Origin: JAEZFI01 sp044508215
GTDB taxonomy: Bacteria; Actinomycetota; Acidimicrobiia; Acidimicrobiales; Microtrichaceae
Direction: 5' to 3'
Length of the DNA stretch: 11,155 bases
NCBI GenBank assembly: GCA_044508215.1
Contig: JBIQID010000104.1
Location: 1-11,155 of the forward strand
The notes under the pieces were generated by a model, which saw only the letters and a list, made by a program, of their open reading frames with translations, searched no databases and was not told the origin of the DNA. Below are positions 1 through 5,378 of this stretch, one piece after another. A program made the translations under genes and the position numbers. Numbering within the stretch: the stretch's first letter is position 1; each line of letters starts with the position of its first letter.

Positions 1-219
1 GGCCGCCAGCTCCCGATCCACGCCGGGGGCGGTCGCGTCGACCAGCACCGCCGAGGCCCGAGCACCCGCCCGGATCCGGCCGATCACCTCGTCGACGCTC
101 ACGCAGCGCACGAACTCGATCGGTGCGGCACCGCCGCTCGCCCAGGCGCCCACCTCCGTGAACCAGGGGGCCCGGGTGCCGGAGGTGCCGAGGATGACGA
201 AGCGGCCGTCGTCGCTCAC
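1..219 (-). CDS. N-terminal fragment of a possible TadZ/CpaE-like protein (partial, runs off window)
   Basis: The minus strand has an open frame starting at GTG 219-217 and running off the left edge, giving 73 residues. It begins MSDDGRFVILGTSG, includes EFVRCVSVDEVIGRIRAG and reaches ASAVLVDATAPGVDREL at the window edge. The start overlaps the stop of the upstream cpaB-like gene by 3 bp in the GTGA arrangement, with a G-rich Shine-Dalgarno-like stretch (ATGGGGGCG) just before it, so the two are translationally coupled. The visible part shows beta-alpha alternation and a strand ending in an Asp (VLVDAT), resembling an atypical receiver domain. TadZ/CpaE proteins of Tad pilus systems begin with such a domain before a MinD-like ATPase, and they are often encoded beside CpaB. 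No P-loop is visible in the fragment, so the family call is inference from context; the coding call is firm. Confidence 0.55.
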   Translation of the reverse strand, partial: MSDDGRFVILGTSGTRAPWFTEVGAWASGGAAPIEFVRCVSVDEVIGRIRAGARASAVLVDATAPGVDRELAA

Positions 220-908
220 GACGCCCCCATCCGGACCGGGCTGGCGGTGACCAGGGTGACCCGCTGGTGCTCGGCGGCATCGATGAGGACCGTCGCCGCG
301 AGCTCGTCGGCCACCACGAGGGTCAGCCGGACCTTGCCGGCGCTGCCGATGCGATCGTCGTCGGGACGACCCACCGACTCGACGAGCGCGCCGTCGATGA
401 TGACCTCGGTGGATCCTGGCTGACCGCCGCTCGCCACGACATCCACCACGTCGCCGCTGCGGAGCGTCCCGTCGAGGGCGCGGGCAGGTTCCATCTCGAG
501 CGTCACCCGGCGGGCCGGGCCGTCCTCCCGTGGGGGAGCGTCGCCCAGGTGGTCCCGGTGGAGCAGCGAGTTCGCCGGGATGGCCGTGAGGGCGATGCGA
601 CCGAGGGCTTCGTCGGGGTCCGTGAAGGAGGTGCGTGCCAGGTCATCGGCCAGCGCGGTGGTGACCCAGCCGAGGTGCGCCCGGTCGATCCGCTCGCCGG
701 CGTCGACCGCTTCGGTCACGACGAGGAACTGCGTGGTGGGTTCGGCGGTGGCGGCGTCGTGGGCGGTCGCCAGGCCGAGCCCGCTCAGCGCCACCAGGAG
801 GCCGCCGGCGATGGCCCGGCCACTCGGCAGCCGGGTGCGCTGGCGTAGCGTGCGTGCCCCGTCGTCGTGATCACCTGAGCGCCCGCTTCGCCCCAGAGAG
901 AACTGCAC
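216..908 (-). CDS. cpaB: SAF-domain CpaB/RcpC-like Flp pilus assembly protein
   Basis: This 230-aa protein has a basic N-terminal cytoplasmic tail, one membrane segment at about residues 31-49 (AIAGGLLVALSGLGLATAH), then an SAF-type beta-clip region at about 59-120 (FLVVTEAVDAGERID, LGRIALTAIPANSLL). A C-terminal RcpC-like region follows at about 133-225 (ARALDGTLRSGDVVDVVAS). In Tad/Flp systems CpaB/RcpC is an envelope-facing assembly factor associated with the secretin or outer-layer part of the machine. In actinobacteria, which lack a classical outer membrane, SAF proteins of this size are common but their exact role is not settled. The GTG start at 908 follows AAAGGGGAAGAG, a strong ribosome binding site. 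It is followed with a 3-bp overlap by another minus-strand gene, consistent with a pilus operon continuing left of the window. The family call is good; the pilus role is inferred from the family. Confidence 0.72.
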   Translation of the reverse strand: MQFSLGRSGRSGDHDDGARTLRQRTRLPSGRAIAGGLLVALSGLGLATAHDAATAEPTTQFLVVTEAVDAGERIDRAHLGWVTTALADDLARTSFTDPDEALGRIALTAIPANSLLHRDHLGDAPPREDGPARRVTLEMEPARALDGTLRSGDVVDVVASGGQPGSTEVIIDGALVESVGRPDDDRIGSAGKVRLTLVVADELAATVLIDAAEHQRVTLVTASPVRMGAS

Positions 909-1086
909 CTCTTCCCCTTTCGAGTATTTCGGTGCATTTCAGTGAAGTTGGCGCGCAAAGGCAAGGGCCGCGGGAGGTTTCACCCGATCGGCCCTGGGAC
1001 GGATGCCCGACCTCGGGCGAGATCCGACCGGATTCCGGTCGTTTCCTGCCCGAGTCCGGGGGCGAGCGCTGACTCGGCTGTGGAGG
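909..1086. other. Intergenic region between GH127 gene and cpaB-like gene, with dyad
   Basis: This 178-bp stretch lies between the stop of the GH127-like gene and the start of the cpaB-like gene, both on the minus strand. It should hold the end of one transcript and the promoter of the next. The part next to cpaB (about 905-945) is AT-richer than its surroundings. The main visible structure is the symmetric dyad at 1012-1054. I see no convincing coding frame here; the short open frames lack ribosome binding sites and protein-like composition. Confidence 0.6.
1012..1054. repeat. 43-bp two-layer dyad (possible terminator or operator)
   Basis: A perfect inverted repeat at 1025-1041 (CGACCGGA-T-TCCGGTCG) is enclosed by a second one, CTCGGGC at 1012-1018 and GCCCGAG at 1048-1054. 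Both share the same centre, base 1033, with 6-base spacers on each side. Two further spacer positions can pair (1021 with 1045, 1022 with 1044). As RNA it would form a long hairpin starting 32 bases after the stop codon of the minus-strand GH127-like gene, a usual place for a terminator. There is no T-run on the minus-strand side, so it is not a classical intrinsic terminator. It could instead be an operator for a dimeric regulator upstream of cpaB. Confidence 0.5.
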
Positions 1087-2820
1087 CTAGGTCCGCAGGA
1101 AGAAGGTGCAGCGGTCGAGGTCGCGGTTGGCCCGGGCTGCGACCGGGACGGCGGTGAGCTCCACCTCGTCGTGCGCCACGCCGGCCTCACCCAGGCGGTG
1201 GTACATCCCCGCCACGGTCGGCAGCACCCGGCCGCGAAGACCGAGCACCCGCATGCCGCCTGCGAGGATCGGCGCGTCGCGCTCCTCCATCGGCTGGCCG
1301 GGCACCACGGCGACCGAACGGAGGTCCGGACCGTCGGCGGGACCCTCCACGCAGTAGGCGATCGGCCCGCGTCGCAGGAACACCGAGCCGCGACCCGCAG
1401 TCACCCGCGGGTCGGCCTCCCACCACTCCGGGCGGACCAGCAGGCGCAGCCGCGGTGAGGCGGTGATGTCGCGGTGGCCTCGACCGCCGGCCCATGCCGG
1501 GACCCGCACGGCGATCCGTCCGTCCTCGGGCGACTCGTGCGTGATGACATCGACGTCGGCATCCCACGGGTAGTTCGACCGGACCTCCACGTCCCAACCG
1601 CTGCCCTCGATGCGGCAGGTGATCGGGAGGTGGATCCGGAGGTGGCCGTCGGCTGCGACCTCGGCGACCAGCGACGGCACCGACGCCACGGCACGGGCGA
1701 GCGCGGTGGGACAACAGCCCTGCTCCAACCACGACCCGCGGTGGTTGCCGTCGGTGTGCGACTGGACCGCCAACCAGCTCTCGCCGTCGGAGCCCACGCC
1801 TGCAGCCACGGCGTTGTAGAGCGCCAGCTCCACCACGTCGAGCGCGTCGGGCCGTCCGGTCAGGCGCCACACCGCCTGGGCGAAGCGGAGCGTCGCGGCA
1901 GCAGCGCAGCTGTGGACGTGCGGACCGTGGGTGGGCACGTGGAAGCCGCCGGCGATCGTGCCGTCGGAGCGGGCGGTGCCGATGGTCCCGGTGGGGTGGA
2001 GGTGCGCGCCCACGAGCGAGTCGAAGAGGCGATCGGCCGCCGCCTTCCAACGCTCGAAGCCGGTGGCCGACGCGATCGCGGCGACCGCCTCGGCACCGAG
2101 CACCGCGGCGGTGGCGTCGCCCGTGAGGTCCACCGTCTCGAGGTCGACGTGCGCCTGGACCAGTCGCTGCTCGCAGTGCCAGCGGGCGTGGTCGACGTAG
2201 CGCTCCTTGCCGGTGGCCGCCGCCAGCCGCACGAGCGCCACCTCGAGGCCGACCGCCTCATCGGGGACGCGCTCGTCGAGGCCGGGCCCGAAGGTGACGA
2301 GCAGGTGGTCCGCCCAACGGATCGCCACGTCGAGGAGGCGCAGGTCGCCGGTGGCGTCGTGGTGGGCGACCGCGGCCTCGAAGAACCGGCCCGCGGCCCT
2401 GAGCTCGATGCCGTCCTCCACGGCCTCGTAGCGGCGGGGGCCCGACGGGTCGACGCCGTAGAAGGTGCTCCAGTAGCCGTCGGCCTGCTGCGCCGCCACG
2501 ATCCGTTCGACGAACGGTTCGACGAGGTGGGCCACCCCAGCGGTGCACGCGGCCTCGATCCACCCCGCGAGGTCGGCGTCGCTGCCGGCGTGCGCGCGCC
2601 GCGCGGGACGTTCCCGGGGGAGCAGCGCGAGGCGGTCGAGCGACTCCTCGACGCCGTGGTGGCGAAGCCGGTCGCGGAGCACCGGGAGGGTGTGCTCGGA
2701 GAGCTGGACGAGGCGCGGCGCCCAGAAGGGGTCCGCGGGTGTGACATGGGTGACGCCCACGCTGCGAGCGCGCTCGGCGGTGGGGCGTGACCGTCGGTCG
2801 GGGGCCGAGGTGAACATCAT
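1087..2820 (-). CDS. GH127/DUF1680-family glycoside hydrolase-like protein, divergent metal site
   Basis: This 577-aa protein has no signal peptide or membrane segment and is probably cytoplasmic. It follows the GH127/DUF1680 pattern (beta-L-arabinofuranosidases such as bifidobacterial HypBA1). An alpha-helical N-terminal barrel carries GYWSTFYG (about 115-122), ELRAAGRFFEAAVAHHDATG (139-158) and EVALVRLAAATG (193-204). The Cys-Cys motif GCCPTALARAVAS is at 368-380, followed by C-terminal beta-sandwich domains with RGPIAYCVEG at 484-493. In HypBA1 the zinc is held by Glu in an E-x-C motif plus two adjacent cysteines, one of them the nucleophile. Here the two cysteines (369-370) remain, but the E-x-C site reads HSC (303-305), and the preceding region lacks an obvious acid/base Glu. 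The ATG at 2820 is preceded by GAGGT at a good distance; ATG 2817 is an alternative. The fold call is firm. The substrate, and whether it is an arabinofuranosidase at all, are open. Confidence 0.8.
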   Translation of the reverse strand: MMFTSAPDRRSRPTAERARSVGVTHVTPADPFWAPRLVQLSEHTLPVLRDRLRHHGVEESLDRLALLPRERPARRAHAGSDADLAGWIEAACTAGVAHLVEPFVERIVAAQQADGYWSTFYGVDPSGPRRYEAVEDGIELRAAGRFFEAAVAHHDATGDLRLLDVAIRWADHLLVTFGPGLDERVPDEAVGLEVALVRLAAATGKERYVDHARWHCEQRLVQAHVDLETVDLTGDATAAVLGAEAVAAIASATGFERWKAAADRLFDSLVGAHLHPTGTIGTARSDGTIAGGFHVPTHGPHVHSCAAAATLRFAQAVWRLTGRPDALDVVELALYNAVAAGVGSDGESWLAVQSHTDGNHRGSWLEQGCCPTALARAVASVPSLVAEVAADGHLRIHLPITCRIEGSGWDVEVRSNYPWDADVDVITHESPEDGRIAVRVPAWAGGRGHRDITASPRLRLLVRPEWWEADPRVTAGRGSVFLRRGPIAYCVEGPADGPDLRSVAVVPGQPMEERDAPILAGGMRVLGLRGRVLPTVAGMYHRLGEAGVAHDEVELTAVPVAARANRDLDRCTFFLRT

Positions 2821-2898
2821 GCGGACCTCATGGTGCCACGGAAGAGGCTGGAACCATCACTGTGCGTGAAAGCATTCTGGCTTTCCGGAGATCTCTTC

Positions 2899-2907
2899 TG
2901 CTATTCT
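2899..2907 (+). promoter_or_regulatory. Possible extended -10 promoter element, distal to HTH gene
   Basis: TGCTATTCT matches an extended -10 element (TGn followed by TATTCT) inside the AT-richer patch. No good -35 is visible at the usual distance. If used, the transcript would start near 2914 and have a leader of about 125 bases before the HTH gene. This is a motif match only. Confidence 0.28.
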
Positions 2908-3026
2908 GACGACTCTCGTGCGGCATCGACGACGCACAGCGTGCAGCTCGTCGCCGGCGTCGACCGCGAGGTCCGAGATGCAGCAGAACACACCGAGCAT
3001 CACCCAGCGTGGTGGGGTCGGTGGGA

Positions 3027-3032
3027 TAGGTT
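3027..3032 (+). promoter_or_regulatory. -10-like element TAGGTT placed for a leaderless HTH transcript
   Basis: TAGGTT fits the actinobacterial TAnnnT -10 consensus. It ends 7 bases before the A of the ATG at 3039, the spacing expected when transcription starts on the start codon. No strong Shine-Dalgarno sequence precedes this ATG, which also favours a leaderless message. The -35 region is poorly conserved. Confidence 0.4.
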
Positions 3033-3038
3033 GAGCGA

Positions 3039-3305
3039 ATGAGCACGTCTTCGGGAATCGTCTGGCTGAACACCGCCGAGACCGCACGTCGCCTTGGAGT
3101 GACACCCCGCACGCTGTACCGCTTCATCGACGACGGCCAGTTGCCGGCGTACCGGTTCGGACGCGTCATCCGCCTCAAGGAGGCGGAGGTCGAGCAGTTC
3201 ATCGAAGACTGCCGCATCCAGCCCGGCACCTTGGACTCGGCCTACCACGAGGAAGAGGTCATCGAGATCGACGACAGCTCGCTCAGCGCCTCCACCCGGA
3301 GGTAG
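3039..3305 (+). CDS. MerR/excisionase-type helix-turn-helix DNA-binding protein
   Basis: This small 88-aa protein has a winged helix-turn-helix of the excisionase/BldC-like class at about residues 9-57 (WLNTAETARRLGVTPRTLY, then IDDGQLPAYRFGRVIRLKEAEVEQFIE). An acidic, low-complexity tail follows (HEEEVIEIDDSSLSAS). Such stand-alone domains bind DNA, often as cooperative multimers, and serve as transcription factors in actinobacteria; phage excisionases share the fold. Nothing phage-like is nearby, so a chromosomal regulator is more likely. The ATG at 3039 is supported by the TAGGTT element 7 bases upstream. The last 64 bp overlap the 3' end of the convergent minus-strand gene. It is divergent from the GH127 gene, so it could act on that promoter region, but nothing shows this directly. 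Confidence 0.85.
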   Translation: MSTSSGIVWLNTAETARRLGVTPRTLYRFIDDGQLPAYRFGRVIRLKEAEVEQFIEDCRIQPGTLDSAYHEEEVIEIDDSSLSASTRR

Positions 3306-3778
3306 CTGCGGCGACCCGTCGCGTCCCGCACCACGGCGACGTCGACACCCAGAACCTCGATCCTCCCCCTCACCGTCGCGGCCCCGGCGACCGCCGCGAC
3401 GTCCGCTTCTCGGTCGGCCAGCTCTCGGAGCACCTCGACGAAGGTCGTCGCAGACCTCGGCGCAGGCGATCCGGCCACCGTCAGCTCCTCGTCGACGACG
3501 CCCACCGCGTGGGCCACGGGCAGCGCCACCGGCGGCCCGGCCGGCGGTGTGAGCACGACCATGTCGGCCCCCACGGCGGTGACCCGTCCGCGGTGCTGGC
3601 GGCCGGCGCTCGTGTGCACGGTCACCGTCGCGCCCTTCGCAGCCCACGGAGCCCACAGGTCGTCGATGCGCAGCTCGGCGGCCAGCAGCTCCTGCTCCCG
3701 GGCCGCACGGCGCCGGCGATCGGCCGCCTCTTCCACCCGCCACGAGGCGAGAACCGGGTCGGGGTCCAGCGGATCCAC
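3242..3778 (-). CDS. Conserved-looking protein with two Sm-like beta repeats, function unknown
   Basis: I do not recognise a named family. From GTG 3778 the protein has 178 residues. A charged helical N-terminus (ASWRVEEAADRRRRAAREQELLAAELRIDDLW, about 11-42) is followed by a segment at about 46-97 (GATVTVHTSAGRQHRGRVTA, VGADMVVL, VALPVAHAVGVV). That segment has the strand order of an Sm/LSm-type barrel: a turn with 'G', a bent strand with RGRV, a 'G-D-VVL' strand, then a closing strand. A second similar stretch at about 133-167 (ATVRGRIEVLGVDVAVVRDA, SYLRVEALSEL) looks like a degenerate copy. GTG 3778 was preferred over an upstream start at 3865 because AGGA lies just before it and it avoids running into phoH. 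The C-terminus overlaps the HTH gene antisense by 64 bp. An RNA- or nucleic-acid-binding role is a guess from the fold-like pattern. Confidence 0.7.
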   Translation of the reverse strand: MDPLDPDPVLASWRVEEAADRRRRAAREQELLAAELRIDDLWAPWAAKGATVTVHTSAGRQHRGRVTAVGADMVVLTPPAGPPVALPVAHAVGVVDEELTVAGSPAPRSATTFVEVLRELADREADVAAVAGAATVRGRIEVLGVDVAVVRDATGRRSYLRVEALSELSSISMTSSSW

Positions 3779-3781
3779 AGC

Positions 3782-3787
3782 TATCCT
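3782..3787 (+). promoter_or_regulatory. -10-like element TATCCT for the phoH operon
   Basis: TATCCT fits TAnnnT and lies 11 bases before the ATG of phoH at 3799, which would give a start site near 3794-3796 and almost no leader. No Shine-Dalgarno sequence is seen before that ATG. A TTG at 3793 is an alternative start in the same frame. The element lies in the short gap between divergent genes. Confidence 0.35.
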
Positions 3788-3798
3788 GTCGGTTGACC

Positions 3799-4801
3799 AT
3801 GAGTGCAGCTGAGCCGTCCCCGCTGTCGGCGACCCCGGACGGTCCTGCGGGGCCAGCGACGGCACGAGTCCTCGTGCCGGGCAACCACCTGATGACCCAG
3901 CTCCTGGGCGCCCGCGACGAGCACCTCGACACGATCGAGGACGCCTTCCCCGCGGCCCTGGTCACGGCCCGAGGCAACGAGATCACCATCACCGGCGACG
4001 AGGCCGCCCTGGTCGGCCAGGTGGTGGAGGAGCTGGTCGTGATGGTCGAGCGCGGCCACCTGCTCGACCGCGCCGCGGTGCTGCGCGTGATCGACATGGT
4101 CCAGGCCGACGAGCGGCCGAGCGAGGTGCTCACGAGCGAGATCGCCCGCCGATCGCGTGGCGGCGCCGTGAAGCCGAAGACCCTCGGCCAGAAGCGCTAC
4201 GTCGACGCCATCGCCTCGAACATCATCACGTTCGGGGTGGGCCCCGCCGGCACCGGGAAGAGCTGGCTCGCGGTCGCGATGGCGGTGCAGTCGCTCCAGC
4301 GGCGCGAGGTGGACCGCATCGTGCTGACGCGCCCGGCCGTCGAGGCGGGGGAGCGGCTCGGCTTCCTGCCGGGCGACCTCATGGCGAAGGTCGACCCGTA
4401 CCTCCGCCCCCTCTACGACGCGCTCTACGACATGGTGGAGCCCGAGGGGGGCGCAGAAGCTGCTCGAACGCGGCCTGGTGGAGGTCGCTCCGCTCGCCTT
4501 CATGCGCGGCCGCACCCTGAACCGCAGCTTCATCATCCTCGACGAGGCGCAGAACACGAGCCCCGAGCAGATGAAGATGTTCCTCACCCGGATCGGCTTC
4601 GGCTCGAAGGTGGTCGTGACAGGTGACATGACACAGGTCGACGTCGAGGGCGGACGCTCCGGCCTCACCGGGCTCGAGAAGACGCTCGGCGGCGTCGAGG
4701 GGCTCCAGTTCGTCCACCTCACGGCACGGGACGTGGTCCGGCACCGCATCGTGGCGGACATCGTCGACGCGTACGACCGCGCCGCGCCCGGGAAGGGCTG
4801 A
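3799..4801 (+). CDS. phoH: PhoH-family ATPase, reading frame broken by one extra G at 4446-4451
   Basis: This is a PhoH-like P-loop ATPase of the PhoL type, linked in other bacteria to RNA metabolism and ribosome maturation and often encoded beside ybeY. The first frame (3799 to about 4450) carries an N-terminal nucleic-acid-binding-like region, then VKPKTLGQKRYVDAI, Walker A GPAGTGKS at about 148-155, and LTRPAVEAGERLGFLPGDL. At a run of six G (4446-4451) the family sequence shifts into the next frame and continues as AQKLLERGLVEVAPLAFMRGRTLN. It then reaches Walker B FIILDEAQNT (about 244-253) and GDMTQVD, and ends at 4801. Removing one G restores a continuous protein of about 333 aa, the normal family length. 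Read as it stands, the first frame continues with non-family sequence to 4626. A sequencing or assembly error in the homopolymer is the simplest explanation; a real mutation is possible. It heads the ybeY-CNNM-era operon. Confidence 0.88.
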
Positions 4802-4802
4802 C

Positions 4803-5378
4803 GTGCTCCGCCGGCGGCGTCGTGCCGCCCGTAACGCCGAGCAGACGCCCGAGCAGGGCGACGACTTCGGCGAGGTTCCCCTACGGAGGGGTGACGGCGT
4901 CACCCCGATCGAGGTCCACGTGGTGGACGACCAATCCGACGTCGCGGTCGACGCGGCGCGCTGGGCCGCGCTTGTGAGCGATGTGCTCGAGGCAGAAGCC
5001 GTCCACGGTCCCGGCGAGGCCACCGTCGTGTTCGTGGAAGCCGAGCCGATGGCGGCCCTCAACCAGCTCCACATGGGCAAGCGTGGCCCCACCGACGTGC
5101 TGTCGTTCCCGATCGACGCGGGTGAGATCACGGCCGGGATCGACCACCGCCTGGTGGGCGACGTGGTGGTGTGCCCGTCGGTGGCCGCCGAGAACGCACC
5201 GGCCCACGCTGGGTCGACCGACGACGAGATCGCCCTCCTCCTGGTGCACGGCACCCTGCACCTGCTCGGCTACGACCACATGGAGGACGACGAGCGGGCC
5301 CGCATGTGGCAGCGTGAGCGTGAACTGCTCGACCAGCTGTACGGGCAGCTCGCACGAGACCCTTGGGCGGCAGCGTGA
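4803..5378 (+). CDS. ybeY: Endoribonuclease YbeY, rRNA maturation factor
   Basis: YbeY is a zinc-dependent single-strand RNase involved in 16S rRNA 3'-end maturation and ribosome quality control. The protein has 191 residues with the diagnostic metal site LVHGTLHLLGYDHMED at 147-162 (His149, His153, His159) and the upstream LNQLHMGKRGPTDVLSFP block at 86-103. The family is usually about 150 residues. The extra length is a basic then acidic N-terminal extension of about 33 residues before TPIEVHVVDDQ, which may be natural or may mean that translation starts later. The GTG at 4803 is one base after the phoH stop and has GGAAGG at a good distance, so the long form is supported. Its stop overlaps the GTG of the next gene. 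Confidence 0.93.
   Translation: MLRRRRRAARNAEQTPEQGDDFGEVPLRRGDGVTPIEVHVVDDQSDVAVDAARWAALVSDVLEAEAVHGPGEATVVFVEAEPMAALNQLHMGKRGPTDVLSFPIDAGEITAGIDHRLVGDVVVCPSVAAENAPAHAGSTDDEIALLLVHGTLHLLGYDHMEDDERARMWQRERELLDQLYGQLARDPWAAA

Larger units (their letters stand above)
2821..3038. promoter_or_regulatory. Divergent intergenic region between GH127 and HTH genes
   Basis: This 218-bp region separates divergently transcribed genes and must hold promoters for both. The stretch 2860-2910 is clearly AT-richer than its surroundings. It contains an 8-bp palindrome GAGATCTC (2888-2895) flanked by two direct ATTCTG copies (2874-2879 and 2903-2908), which could be regulator-binding half-sites. The GAGG ribosome binding site for the GH127 gene lies at its left end on the minus strand. 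No protein-like open frame is present. Confidence 0.45.

Noticed and set aside
1474..2790. A 438-codon open frame on the plus strand opposite the GH127-like gene
   Set aside because: It is an antisense shadow caused by GC-rich codon use. The minus strand has clear family motifs and a ribosome binding site, while the plus frame is low-complexity R/G/V/D-rich with no recognisable domain.
3039..3305. The excisionase-like HTH as evidence for a prophage or integrative element
   Set aside because: There is no integrase, attachment repeat, tRNA or phage gene nearby. This HTH class is common among chromosomal regulators in actinobacteria.
3779..3865. A longer start (3865) for the Sm-like minus-strand gene
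   Set aside because: It would overlap the phoH start, and the added ~29 residues look like non-coding or antisense sequence. GTG 3778 has AGGA just upstream.
4478..4801. The second half of phoH as an independent small gene starting at GTG 4478
   Set aside because: The protein continues the PhoH family sequence directly from before the G run, including residues upstream of the GTG, so it is one gene with a frameshift.
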